A stretch of 64,000 nucleotides of DNA from Isoptericola croceus (GTDB lineage Bacteria > Actinomycetota > Actinomycetes > Actinomycetales > Cellulomonadaceae): the NCBI RefSeq assembly GCF_029382255.1, contig NZ_JARLLG010000002.1:434001-498000 (forward strand). Reading direction: 5' to 3'. Below, in pieces: positions 17,524-25,842 of this stretch. Below the pieces are notes generated by a model. The model was given only the letters and a program-made list of their open reading frames with translations. It was not told where the DNA came from and did no database searches. Position 1 is the stretch's first letter. Every line of letters begins with the position of its first letter. A program made the position numbers and the translations under genes.

Positions 17524-18843
17524 ATGGTCGGTTCGCCGCTAGGTTCGGACGCGCGTCGGAAACTCCGCTCGACCGGAGGCAGGCTGATCCGCCGGATGGG
17601 CTTGCTCCCGGGAGGCGTGCCGGACGGCCTGGGCGAGGACGAGGTGCTGCAGGGCACGACGCTCTCGGCGCGCGCGGTGGTGTTCTTCGGTGACCCGCCC
17701 GAGAGCATGTACCAGATCCGTCAGTGGTACACCGCCTTGGAGGCCCTGGACCAGCGCGTCCCCCTGGTCGTCGTCGCGGGCGACTCGCGGACGGCCAGAC
17801 TTCTTCGTGCCGAGTCCTCGCTCCGTGTGGTGGTCGTGGCGCAGCACGCCACCCTCGACGAGATCCTCACGGGCAGCGACGTGCGGCTCGCCCTCTACGT
17901 CAACCACAGCCCGCAGAACTTCACGATGCTGAGCTTTGGTGGTCTGGTGCACGTCTCGTTGTTGCACGGCGACTCGGACAAGACGGTCTCCGTGTCGAAT
18001 CAGCACAAGGCGTACGACCTCGTCTTCGTGGCCGGCCGCGCCGCCGTCGACCGCTTCGCCCGCCACCTGCCGTACTTCGACGCCGAGGCGAGGTGCGTGC
18101 TCGTCGGGCGTCCGCAGCTCGACGCACTCGGCCCGGACCCGGTCTCCCGCGCGTCGACGGAACGGTCGACCATCCTCTATGCGCCCACGTGGGAGGGCGC
18201 CAACCCCTCGGTGGCCTACGGTTCGATCGACGTCCTGGGGCCCGAGCTGGCCCGCGCGGTGGTCGCGGAACCCGGACTCAGGCTGCTCTACCGGCCCCAC
18301 CCGCTGACCGGTGTGCGCTCGCCGGCCTACGCCGCGGCCGACGCCGAGGTGCGGGAGATCGTCGCGGCAGCCGCCGCGGCGGACCCGGGCGCGGGGCACG
18401 CCGTGCGCACCACGGGCGAGCTGGCTGCCGCCTTCGCCGAGGCCGAAGCGCTCGTCTGCGACATCTCGGCCGCGGCCACGGAGTGGTTGCCCACGCTCCG
18501 GCCGCTGGTCGTCACCGACGTCGCGGCGCCCTGGGCAGCCGTGGCATCGACGCCGTTGCTCCAGGTCGCTCCCCGCCTGCGCGTCGACGACGTCGAGGAC
18601 GTCGCCGCGCTGCTGCGCACGGAGACGGCTGAGGATCCAGGGCGGGAGGAACGTCGTCGGCTCGTCGAGTACTACCTCGGTGACGTGACACCGGGGGCGT
18701 CCTTGAAGCGGTTCGTGATGGCCTGTGAGGCAGCCATCGAGGGTCACGAGGATGAGCTGGAACGGCTCGACGAGGTGAGGAGTGACGACGGTTCCGGACG
18801 GCGCGAGGGAGGCGAGGCGTCCAATGGCATCAGGCGGCACTAG
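17524..18843 (+). CDS. CDP-glycerol glycerophosphotransferase-like protein (short form)
   Basis: This 439-residue protein has the second half of a TagB/TagF-type fold: VSLLHGDSDKT with His at about 148, ILYAPTWEGAN, LLYRPHPLTG and VCDISAAATEWL. The PTW, RPHP and D-S elements correspond to those in the two larger polymerases, but the long N-terminal domains are absent. It may be a priming or single-unit transferase rather than a chain polymerase. GAGGGG at 17513-17518 supports the ATG at 17524 over a GTG six bases earlier. The C-terminus is a charged disordered tail. The unit stands alone on the plus strand, with 62 bases before the metal-uptake operon. Confidence 0.72.
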   Translation: MVGSPLGSDARRKLRSTGGRLIRRMGLLPGGVPDGLGEDEVLQGTTLSARAVVFFGDPPESMYQIRQWYTALEALDQRVPLVVVAGDSRTARLLRAESSLRVVVVAQHATLDEILTGSDVRLALYVNHSPQNFTMLSFGGLVHVSLLHGDSDKTVSVSNQHKAYDLVFVAGRAAVDRFARHLPYFDAEARCVLVGRPQLDALGPDPVSRASTERSTILYAPTWEGANPSVAYGSIDVLGPELARAVVAEPGLRLLYRPHPLTGVRSPAYAAADAEVREIVAAAAAADPGAGHAVRTTGELAAAFAEAEALVCDISAAATEWLPTLRPLVVTDVAAPWAAVASTPLLQVAPRLRVDDVEDVAALLRTETAEDPGREERRRLVEYYLGDVTPGASLKRFVMACEAAIEGHEDELERLDEVRSDDGSGRREGGEASNGIRRH

Positions 18844-18875
18844 AACCCAGGCGGGGAGCGGGGTTTGGTTGCGCA

Positions 18876-18890
18876 TGAGAATCGTTCTCC
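18876..18890 (+). promoter_or_regulatory. Fur/Zur-like 7-1-7 operator ahead of the metal-uptake operon
   Basis: TGAGAATCGTTCTCC is an imperfect 7-1-7 palindrome. It keeps the TGA-AAT-C-TT-TC skeleton of actinobacterial Zur/Fur boxes such as TGAAAATCATTTTCA, with paired G/C substitutions that preserve symmetry. It lies just before a weak AAGG site and 15 bases before the GTG of the permease gene. A repressor bound here would block initiation. Whether iron or zinc is sensed cannot be told from this site alone. Confidence 0.5.
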
Positions 18891-18905
18891 GTAAGGTTCC
18901 GTCGC

Positions 18906-20036
18906 GTGCCGTCCCCACTCTCGCTGCGACGTCCGCGCGCTGCCGACCTCGCTGCCGGGCGCCCCGCCCCCGGTAGCGCTCGTCGTCGCCTGACGCGCCG
19001 GACGTCGTTGGTCTGCGGCGGTCTCGTGCTGGCCCTGGGTCTGCTCGTCGTGGTCTCGGGTGCCGTGGGGTCGGTGGCGGTCACCACGACCCAGGCCGCC
19101 CAGATCGTGATCGGGCACCTCGTGCCCGGGATGCCGTGGATGTCGGACGGTTCTCTCACCCCGCTGCAGGACCAGGCGGTGTGGCAGTTCCGCCTGCCCC
19201 GGGCGCTGCTGGCAGGCCTGGCGGGCGCCGGCCTGGCCCTGGCGGGCGCCCTGATGCAGGTCACGGTGCGCAACCCCCTGGCCGAGCCCTACATCCTGGG
19301 GGTGTCGTCCGGTGCCAGTGTGGGTGCGGTGCTGGTCATCGTCTTCGGTTCCGCCGCGCTCGGCGGGCTGTCGCTGAACCTCGCGGCGTTCGCCGGCGCG
19401 CTGGGGGCGTGCCTGTGCGTCGCCGCGCTGGCCCGCAAGGACGGCGCGTTGTCGCCCACGCGCATGATCCTGGCCGGGGTGGCCCTGGGAACGTTGTTCA
19501 GTGCGATCACGAGCTACCTGACGATCTCCACCAGCGCCCAGAACGTCGTGAGCGTGCTGTTCTTCCTGCTCGGCAGCGTGTCGGCGGCGACGATGTCGAG
19601 CCTGACCGGCCCGGTTCTCGCGCTGGCGGCGGCGGTCGTGGTGGCCGCGCTGCTGGCCCGGTCCCTGAATGCGCTGATGACCGGGGACGAGTCGGCGGTG
19701 TCGTTGGGGGTGGATGCCACCCGCCTGCGCGGGTTGCTGCTGGTGGTGGCGTCGCTGCTGACGGGCACCGTGGTCTCGGTGGCGGGCGGGATCGGGTTCG
19801 TCGGGCTCGTCGTGCCGCACGTCGCCCGCATCGTGGTCGGCGCCGACCACCGGCGGATGCTGCCGGTCACGGTCCTCGGCGGTGCGGCGTTCCTCATGGG
19901 AGCCGACCTGCTGGCGCGCACGGTGGCGTCGCCCACCGAGATCCCGCTCGGGATCCTCACGGCGTTCGTCGGCGCGCCGTTCTTCCTGTGGCTGATGCGC
20001 CGGGGCGGGGCGGAACGTGCGGGGTTCGGCCGATGA
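18906..20036 (+). CDS. FecCD-family metal-chelate ABC permease
   Basis: A 376-residue polytopic permease of the FecCD/BtuC type, which forms the homodimeric channel for siderophore, haem or cobalamin import. The family hallmarks are FRLPRALLAGLAGAGLALAG, VRNPLAEPYILGVSSGA and GFVGLVVPHVARIVVG, with about ten hydrophobic helices. The GTG start follows AAGG and the Fur/Zur-like box. Only one FecCD gene is present, so a homodimer is expected. Its stop overlaps the ATPase start as ATGA. Confidence 0.93.
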   Translation: MPSPLSLRRPRAADLAAGRPAPGSARRRLTRRTSLVCGGLVLALGLLVVVSGAVGSVAVTTTQAAQIVIGHLVPGMPWMSDGSLTPLQDQAVWQFRLPRALLAGLAGAGLALAGALMQVTVRNPLAEPYILGVSSGASVGAVLVIVFGSAALGGLSLNLAAFAGALGACLCVAALARKDGALSPTRMILAGVALGTLFSAITSYLTISTSAQNVVSVLFFLLGSVSAATMSSLTGPVLALAAAVVVAALLARSLNALMTGDESAVSLGVDATRLRGLLLVVASLLTGTVVSVAGGIGFVGLVVPHVARIVVGADHRRMLPVTVLGGAAFLMGADLLARTVASPTEIPLGILTAFVGAPFFLWLMRRGGAERAGFGR

Positions 20037-20857
20037 GGGTGGAGTTCGACGCCGTCACCGTGGCCCTCGGTGGCCGGGACGTGGTGCGACAGGCCTCTCT
20101 CGTGGTCGAGCCGGGCACCGTCGTCGGCCTGGTCGGGCCGAACGGCAGCGGCAAGTCGTCGCTGCTGCGCGCGCTCTACCGCGCGGTGCGACCGCGGCGC
20201 GGCGCCTGCCGGATCGACGGGCGCGACGTCCGGGACCTGAGCGGCCGGCAGGCGGCCCGGGCGGTGGCGGTGATGCTCCAGGACCCGCCCACCGACTTCG
20301 ACCTCAGCGTCGAGGAGACGGTCATGCTCGGCCGGGTCCCGCACCACGCCTCGTTCGGCAGGGACACCACCGAGGACGTGGAGGTGGTGGCGGACGCGAT
20401 GCGCCGCGCCGAGGTCACCGACCTCGCCGACCGCATGGTCGCGACGTTGTCCGGCGGGCAGCGGCAGCGCGTGATGCTCGCGCGGGCCCTGGCTCAGCAG
20501 AGCAGCGTGATGGTGCTCGACGAGCCGAGCAACCACCTGGACATCAGCCATCAGCACGAGCTCCTGAGCACGGTGCGGGGCCTGGGCCGCACCGTGATCG
20601 CCGCCCTGCACGACCTGAACCTCGCGGCCCAGTACTGCGACCGCGTCGTCGTGCTCGACGGCGGCCGGGTGGTCGCCGCGGGTCCGCCGCGGCAGGTCTT
20701 CACCCCGGAGCTGATCCGCTCGACGTTCCGCGTCGACGTGCGGGTGCTCGGCGGCCACGACGACCCGGTGTTCGCGTTCCGTCGGCTCGACACGGCCGAC
20801 GACCTCACCCTCGCTCCACCCATCGATCTCCCAGCAGAAAGCAGCATCTCCTCATGA
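20033..20857 (+). CDS. FecE/BtuD-type ABC transporter ATP-binding protein
   Basis: A 274-residue ATPase driving the FecCD permease. Walker A is GPNGSGKSS (residues 35-43). The signature is LSGGQRQRVMLARALAQ and Walker B is VMVLDEPSNHLD, followed by the H-loop in ALHDLNLAAQYCD. The sequence is typical of the siderophore and cobalamin branch. Both ends overlap neighbours by four bases (ATGA), showing a tightly coupled operon from permease to binding protein. Confidence 0.95.
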   Translation: MRVEFDAVTVALGGRDVVRQASLVVEPGTVVGLVGPNGSGKSSLLRALYRAVRPRRGACRIDGRDVRDLSGRQAARAVAVMLQDPPTDFDLSVEETVMLGRVPHHASFGRDTTEDVEVVADAMRRAEVTDLADRMVATLSGGQRQRVMLARALAQQSSVMVLDEPSNHLDISHQHELLSTVRGLGRTVIAALHDLNLAAQYCDRVVVLDGGRVVAAGPPRQVFTPELIRSTFRVDVRVLGGHDDPVFAFRRLDTADDLTLAPPIDLPAESSISS

Positions 20858-21867
20858 CCTCCCGACCTCTCCCTCGCTCCGTCGCGATCGCCACGCTGAC
20901 CACCACGGCACTGCTGGTGGCCGGGTGCGGGTCCTCCGTCACCCCGGAAGCGGGCCAGAGCGACGCCGACGCCGGCACCGCGGTGACGCTGGAGAACTGC
21001 GGCCGGGACGTGACCATCGCGGACGCCCCCGAGGCCGCCGTCGGCATGCACCCCGCCCAGACGCAGCTGCTGCTGCGCCTGGGGCTGGCCGACCGGCTCG
21101 CGGGTCAGGCGCAGGCCGCGGCGCAGGCGCTGCCGGAGGACGTCGCCCCGCTCGCCGAGGACGTCCCGGTGATCGGCGGCGTCATGCCGCCGAGCCGGGA
21201 GGACCTCCTCGCCGTCGAGCCGGACTTCGTCTACTCGCCCACCACGTACGAGTTCACCGCGGAGCAGGGCTTCGCGAGCATCGAGCAGCTCGAGCAGGCG
21301 GACGCGGCCGTCTACGTCGCCACCGGCGGGTGCTTCGACCGTCGCATGACCGGTGAGGTGACGGACCTGTTCGTCGACCTGGAGAACCTCGGCGAGATCT
21401 TCGGTGTCCAGGCCGAGGCCGCCGACCTCATCGCCGAGAGCCAGGCGGAGCTGGACGAGGTCGCCGCGGCGATCGACGGTGTCGAGCCGCTGCGTGTCGC
21501 CCAGGTCTACGTCGAGGGCACCACGCTCCAGGCCATCGGCGCCGGCATCGAGCACGACATCCTCGGGCTGGCCGGCGCCGACAACGTCTACGGCCCCGAC
21601 GAGCCGATGTTCGCCGAGTTCTTCGCCGCGACGATCACCCCGGAGTCACTGGCCGCCGAGGAGCCCGACGCCCTGGTGTTCGCGGTCTACGACGAGGAGC
21701 ACGAGGCCGCGACCCGCGACTACCTGACGACCACGTTCCCGGACATGCCGGCCGTGCAGGACGACCGGCTGATCGTCGTCTCCAGCTCCGACGTGTTCCC
21801 CGGGACGCTGGGCAACATCGCGATCGTCCGTGACATCGCCGAGCAGCTCTACCCCGACGCGTTCTGA
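20854..21867 (+). CDS. Metal-chelate substrate-binding lipoprotein
   Basis: A 337-residue class III solute-binding protein anchored as a lipoprotein: hydrophobic ALLVAGC gives Cys25 as the lipidated residue. It has the two-lobe FecB/BtuF layout, with MHPAQTQLLLRLGLADRL early and DDRLIVVSSSDVFPG near the end. Two cysteines, in ENCGRDV and GGCFDR, could form a disulfide. Ligand is unknown; candidates are a siderophore, zincophore or other chelate. It is coupled to the ATPase upstream and sits three bases before the exporter-fold pair. Confidence 0.9.
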   Translation: MTSRPLPRSVAIATLTTTALLVAGCGSSVTPEAGQSDADAGTAVTLENCGRDVTIADAPEAAVGMHPAQTQLLLRLGLADRLAGQAQAAAQALPEDVAPLAEDVPVIGGVMPPSREDLLAVEPDFVYSPTTYEFTAEQGFASIEQLEQADAAVYVATGGCFDRRMTGEVTDLFVDLENLGEIFGVQAEAADLIAESQAELDEVAAAIDGVEPLRVAQVYVEGTTLQAIGAGIEHDILGLAGADNVYGPDEPMFAEFFAATITPESLAAEEPDALVFAVYDEEHEAATRDYLTTTFPDMPAVQDDRLIVVSSSDVFPGTLGNIAIVRDIAEQLYPDAF

Positions 21868-21870
21868 CCG

Positions 21871-23559
21871 GTGGTCCACCGCCGTCTGCTCCAGCTCGCG
21901 TGTGCCGTACCAGGAGCGATCCTCGCCCTGGCCGGCGTCGGCATCGTGCTGTCCGCCCTGCACGTCGCGTTCGCGATCACCGCTGGTGCGGTGATCGCGG
22001 CGCTGGTGCGCGACGACGCCGCCCCGTCCTCGGCCCTGCCGTCGCTGGCGGTGCTCGTCGCGCTCGCCGCGGCCCGCGGCGTCGTCATCTGGGCGCGTGA
22101 GCCGCTCGCGACGCGGGTCGGGGCATCGGTGCGCATCCGGCTGCGACGGCGGCTGCTCGCGCAGCTCGGCGCGGTGCCCGCCGCCGAGCGGGAGGCGGGG
22201 CAGGTGGCGGCGACCGTGATCGACGGGGTGGACGGCCTGGACGCCTACTACACGCGCTACCTGCCGCAGCTGGTCGTCGTGCTGGTCGTCCCAGCCGCCG
22301 TCGTCGTGCTCGTGACGGCACGCTCGACGGCGGCAGGGGTCGTGCTCGGGGTCGCCGCCGCGGTCGCGGTCGTCGCCCCCCGGGTCTGGGACGCCCGGCT
22401 GCTGCGCAACGGGCGCGATCGCTGGGACGTCTTCGCCCGGTTGTCGGCGGGCTTCGTCGAGGCGTTGCAACAGGTTCCGCTGCTCCGGGCCTTCGGCGCC
22501 TCCGGCCGGGTGTCCGCGCGGCTCGCCGCGGGTGCCGAGGACCTGCGCCGCTCGACCATGTCCCAGCTCCGGGTCTCGCTCGTCGAGACCGTCGTCAGCG
22601 CGCTGGCCATGCACCTGGGAACCGTCCTGGCCGTCGTCGCCGCGCTGTCCGCGGTGCTCACCGGTGACGTCCGCGCGTCGGTGGCGGTGACCGTGCTGCT
22701 GCTGGCACGCGAGTGCTTCCGCCCGGTGCAGGACCTGGGCACGACGTGGCACGCCGGGTACCTCGGCCTGACTGCCGTGGACGGGCTGGACCGGCTCCTG
22801 TCGCTGCGTCCGGCGGTGACCGAGAACGGGGAGCACCGGGCTCCTGCGGCGTCGGGCTCCGTCGAGCTCGTCGACGTCACCTATCGGTATCCCGGCACGA
22901 CGACGGGCGTGACGGACATCAGCCTGCAGGTCGCCCCCGGTGAGACGGTGGCCGTCGTGGGCCCCTCCGGATCGGGCAAGAGCACCCTCGCGCGCCTGCT
23001 GGAACGGGAGGTCGATCCCGAGCGCGGGCACCTGCGCATCGACGACGTCCCCGTGCGCGACTACACCCCGGAGGCACGCAGCCGCAGCATCGTGGTCGTC
23101 CCGCAGGACCCCACGCTCTTCGCCTGGAGCGTCCGGGAGAACCTTCGTCTGTACCGGCCGGGGGCGACCGACGCGCAGATCGAGCAGGCCGCCCGCACCG
23201 CCGACGTCCACGACGTGATCAGCTCGCTGCCGGCCGGGTACAGCACGGTGCTGGCGGAGAACGGCGAACAGCTCTCCGGCGGGCAGCGGCAACGGCTCGC
23301 CATCGCCCGGGCGCTGCTGTCCCCGGCACCCGTGCTCGTCCTGGACGAGGTCACGTCGGCGCTCGACGCCGACACCGAGCGGCGGGTCATGGACGCCGTC
23401 GCCTCGACCACCGCCACACGCACCCTGATCGTCATCGCCCACCGGGAGAGTGCCTGCACCCAGGCGGACCGGTGGATCGCCCTGCGGGGCGGGGCGGTCG
23501 TCGCGGCGGGCGACGGTGCGCCGTCGTCGCGCACGATGGTCGCCGGAGGTGCCCGATGA
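21871..23559 (+). CDS. Exporter-fold ABC half-transporter, first of a heterodimer (CydD-like)
   Basis: The 562-residue protein has six membrane helices and a C-terminal nucleotide domain: Walker A GPSGSGKST at about 364-372, LSGGQRQRLAIARALLS, and VLVLDEVTSALD. The membrane part shows ARCHIT similarity to CydD-type subunits (DGLDAYYTRYLPQ). No cytochrome bd genes are nearby. Exporter-fold pairs can import ferric chelates, as known for IrtAB and YbtPQ, and context favours a related role with the FecBCD genes. The start is a GTG three bases after the binding-protein stop. Confidence 0.86.
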   Translation: MVHRRLLQLACAVPGAILALAGVGIVLSALHVAFAITAGAVIAALVRDDAAPSSALPSLAVLVALAAARGVVIWAREPLATRVGASVRIRLRRRLLAQLGAVPAAEREAGQVAATVIDGVDGLDAYYTRYLPQLVVVLVVPAAVVVLVTARSTAAGVVLGVAAAVAVVAPRVWDARLLRNGRDRWDVFARLSAGFVEALQQVPLLRAFGASGRVSARLAAGAEDLRRSTMSQLRVSLVETVVSALAMHLGTVLAVVAALSAVLTGDVRASVAVTVLLLARECFRPVQDLGTTWHAGYLGLTAVDGLDRLLSLRPAVTENGEHRAPAASGSVELVDVTYRYPGTTTGVTDISLQVAPGETVAVVGPSGSGKSTLARLLEREVDPERGHLRIDDVPVRDYTPEARSRSIVVVPQDPTLFAWSVRENLRLYRPGATDAQIEQAARTADVHDVISSLPAGYSTVLAENGEQLSGGQRQRLAIARALLSPAPVLVLDEVTSALDADTERRVMDAVASTTATRTLIVIAHRESACTQADRWIALRGGAVVAAGDGAPSSRTMVAGGAR

Positions 23560-25196
23560 GGGCGGTGCTGCGCCTGCTGCCGGTGGTCGCCACGCACCGC
23601 GGCCGGTTCGTCGAGACCGTGGTGTGGAGCGTCGTCGCGCACGTGGCGGTGCTCGCCATCGCACTCGGACTGGCTGCCGTCGTCGGGCGGGTCGTCGCGG
23701 GCGAGGCGCCGGCGCTGCTCGCGCCAGCCCTCGCGCTGTGCGCGCTGGGCGTCGTCGCCTCGACGGCGGCGTGGCGCGAGTCGTGGGTCTCCCACGACCT
23801 GGCCTACCGGCTCATCGGGCTCCTGCGGGCCCGGGTCTTCGACGCCCTGCGCCGGGCGTTGCCCTCCCGCACCCGGCACCGGCGCACGGGGGAGCTCGTC
23901 ACCACGACGGTCGCCGACATCGAGACCCTCGAGTGGCTCTACGCGCACACCGCCGCCCAGAGCCTCAGCGCCCTGCTCGTCCTCGCCGTCAGCACCGTCG
24001 TGTCCGTCACCCTCGACCCGCTGCTGCTGCTCGTCTGGGTCCCGCTGCTCGTCATCGGGGTCGCCGTACCGCTGGCGACCGCGCGCCGCGCGCGCCGCGA
24101 CAGCGACGCCCTCGCCGTCGGCGCTGCCACGGTGCGGTCCGAGCTGCTCGACACCGTCCGCGGGCTGCGCGAGCTCACCGGTGCCGGGGCTCTCGGTACG
24201 CAGCTCGACCGCCTCACCGAGGACACGCGGGCGCTCGCCCGCACCCAGGTGCGGGAGTCCGCCCGGCTGGGGCTGGAACGCGGCATCGCCGACCTCACCC
24301 TCGCCCTCGCCGCGCTCGGGGCGCTCGGGATCGTCCTGCTGGACCGCGAGGCGATCGCCCCGGCCGACATCCCGCTCGCGGTGACCGTGGCCGTCGCCGG
24401 GCTCGGTCCGGCCGCGCAGATCGCCGACCTCCTGCGAGGCGCCAGCACCCTGCGCGCCTCCGCGGAACGCATCGGCGACGTGCTCGACATGCCGCCGGCG
24501 GTGGACGACAGCACGACGGGGCACGACGGCACCCCCGCAGCCGGCGAGACCGGCCTCGTCCTCGACCGGGTCACCTTCGCCTACGACCCGGCGCGGCCGG
24601 TCCTCGATCGGTTCAGCCTGCATGTCCGCCCGGGGGAGGTCGTGGCCCTCGTCGGGCCGTCAGGTGCGGGCAAGACCACGGCGGCACGGCTCGCGCTGCG
24701 GCTGTGGGACCCGGACGGCGGGGCCGTCCGGGTCGACGGGACGGACCTGCGCTCGCTGCCCGACGCGGAGCTGCGCGCCCGCGTCGCCGTCGTCCCGCAG
24801 TCCTCGCCGCTGCTGCGCGGCACCCTCCGCACCAACATCACGCTCGGTGACCCCGACGCCACCGACGCCATGGTCGACGCCGCCGCTCGTGCGGCGGGGC
24901 TGCTGGAGGTCACCACCGGGCTCCCGCAGGGACTCGACACCCTGGTCGGGGAGCACGGCAGCGGGCTCTCAGGCGGCCAGCGCGCTCGCGTGGCGATCGC
25001 CCGCGCGCTGCTGCGCGAGCCGCGCGTCCTCGTCCTCGACGAGCCGACCGCTTCTCTCGACCCCGAGGCCGACACCGCCCTCATGGAGCTGCTCGGCCGG
25101 GCCGAGGACCGCGCGACCCTCCTGATCGCGCACCGGCCCGCGACGATCGCCGCCGCCGACCGCCAGGTCACCCTGGAACCCGTGCCGGTGCGCTGA
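23556..25196 (+). CDS. Exporter-fold ABC half-transporter, second of a heterodimer (CydC-like)
   Basis: A 546-residue partner with six helices and a nucleotide domain (Walker A GPSGAGKTT at about 367, LSGGQRARVAIARALLR, VLVLDEPTASLDPEAD). GGAGGT precedes the ATG, which overlaps the previous stop as ATGA. Both half-transporters keep the Walker B glutamate or aspartate region, so both nucleotide sites may be active. It ends two bases from the convergent Doc-type toxin gene and closes the five-gene operon. Possible roles are import of a metallophore after FecBCD, or export of the apo-chelator; sequence alone does not separate these. Confidence 0.86.
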   Translation: MRAVLRLLPVVATHRGRFVETVVWSVVAHVAVLAIALGLAAVVGRVVAGEAPALLAPALALCALGVVASTAAWRESWVSHDLAYRLIGLLRARVFDALRRALPSRTRHRRTGELVTTTVADIETLEWLYAHTAAQSLSALLVLAVSTVVSVTLDPLLLLVWVPLLVIGVAVPLATARRARRDSDALAVGAATVRSELLDTVRGLRELTGAGALGTQLDRLTEDTRALARTQVRESARLGLERGIADLTLALAALGALGIVLLDREAIAPADIPLAVTVAVAGLGPAAQIADLLRGASTLRASAERIGDVLDMPPAVDDSTTGHDGTPAAGETGLVLDRVTFAYDPARPVLDRFSLHVRPGEVVALVGPSGAGKTTAARLALRLWDPDGGAVRVDGTDLRSLPDAELRARVAVVPQSSPLLRGTLRTNITLGDPDATDAMVDAAARAAGLLEVTTGLPQGLDTLVGEHGSGLSGGQRARVAIARALLREPRVLVLDEPTASLDPEADTALMELLGRAEDRATLLIAHRPATIAAADRQVTLEPVPVR

Positions 25197-25198
25197 GG

Positions 25199-25579
25199 TC
25201 AGCCCGGCGTCGCGCAGGTGGAGAGGCGCGCTGCGATCGTTGCGACGTCATTCGGCTCGCTCGAGGCGATCGCCATGACGAGCTGGTACGCCTCGTCGTG
25301 GTCCATGCGCAGCGTGTGGCCGTTGTAGGCGTAGAACAGCCGTACGGCGACCCAGCCGACCTGTCTGTTGCCATCGACGAAGGCGTGGTTCTTGACGACG
25401 GAGTCGAGCAGGGCCGCGGCCTTCTGGTGGATTCCGGGGTATGCCTCGGTGCCGAGCACGCTGGCCTGGGGGCGGCCGACAGCCGAGGACAGGAGCCCCG
25501 CATCGCGCACGGCGGGTGGTCCACCAGGGACGGCGGCTGCCGCGGCGAGAAGATCGTCCTCGTCGACGTATGTGGTCAC
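25199..25579 (-). CDS. Doc-like toxin of the Fic/DOC family
   Basis: This 126-residue protein is a death-on-curing-type toxin. The Fic core motif is HAFVDGNRQ (His65, Asp69, Gly70, Asn71, Arg72). P1 Doc and relatives read HxFxDANKR, so the second basic residue is replaced by Gln here. The catalytic His is kept. Doc phosphorylates EF-Tu, and whether this variant does the same is unknown. The GTG start lies 11 bases after the small antitoxin gene, without a strong ribosome site. This fits low, coupled toxin expression. Confidence 0.88.
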   Translation of the reverse strand: MTTYVDEDDLLAAAAAVPGGPPAVRDAGLLSSAVGRPQASVLGTEAYPGIHQKAAALLDSVVKNHAFVDGNRQVGWVAVRLFYAYNGHTLRMDHDEAYQLVMAIASSEPNDVATIAARLSTCATPG

Positions 25580-25590
25580 GGCGCGTCCGG

Positions 25591-25785
25591 TCAGGCCAGG
25601 CGGTCGAGCAGCGGCTTGTCCTCGGTGACGATCTGGCGGATGAGTTCGTCGCGCAGCGCGGTCCGCTTGTGGACGTACTCGCGCACGGCACGGTTGATCA
25701 CGGCGTTCTCCGAGATGTTCTCGTCGCGGGCGACCTGCTTCAGCGCCTGCTCGGTCTCCGGCTCGAAGCGGATGGTCCGGGGCAT
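25591..25785 (-). CDS. Ribbon-helix-helix antitoxin partner of the Doc-like toxin
   Basis: A 64-residue protein starting MPRTIRFEPETEQALKQVA, with the beta strand and two helices of a ribbon-helix-helix DNA-binding domain. The C-terminal half (RTALRDELIRQIVTEDKPLL) would wrap the toxin. GGGAGGATCTC immediately upstream fixes the ATG at 25785 rather than an earlier start in the same frame. Antitoxins of this kind bind their own promoter, and a repeat cluster is present just upstream. Confidence 0.82.
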   Translation of the reverse strand: MPRTIRFEPETEQALKQVARDENISENAVINRAVREYVHKRTALRDELIRQIVTEDKPLLDRLA

Positions 25786-25803
25786 GAGATCCTCCCTCAC
25801 GCG

Positions 25804-25836
25804 AGTACTCGGCCTGGGTGGTACTGCCACGGTACT
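25804..25836 (-). promoter_or_regulatory. Cluster of GTACT repeats, candidate antitoxin operator
   Basis: Three GTACT pentamers occur at 25805-25809, 25821-25825 and 25832-25836 in the 57-base gap between the gamma-glutamyltransferase stop and the antitoxin start. The first is part of the palindrome AGTACT. Repeats of this size and place match where a ribbon-helix-helix antitoxin would autoregulate. No promoter hexamers are clear. Confidence 0.35.
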
Positions 25837-25842
25837 ACTGCG

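Noticed and set aside
21871-25196. Assignment of the ABC pair as true CydDC
   Set aside because: No cydAB genes are nearby and the pair is fused to a chelate importer, so the name was not given.
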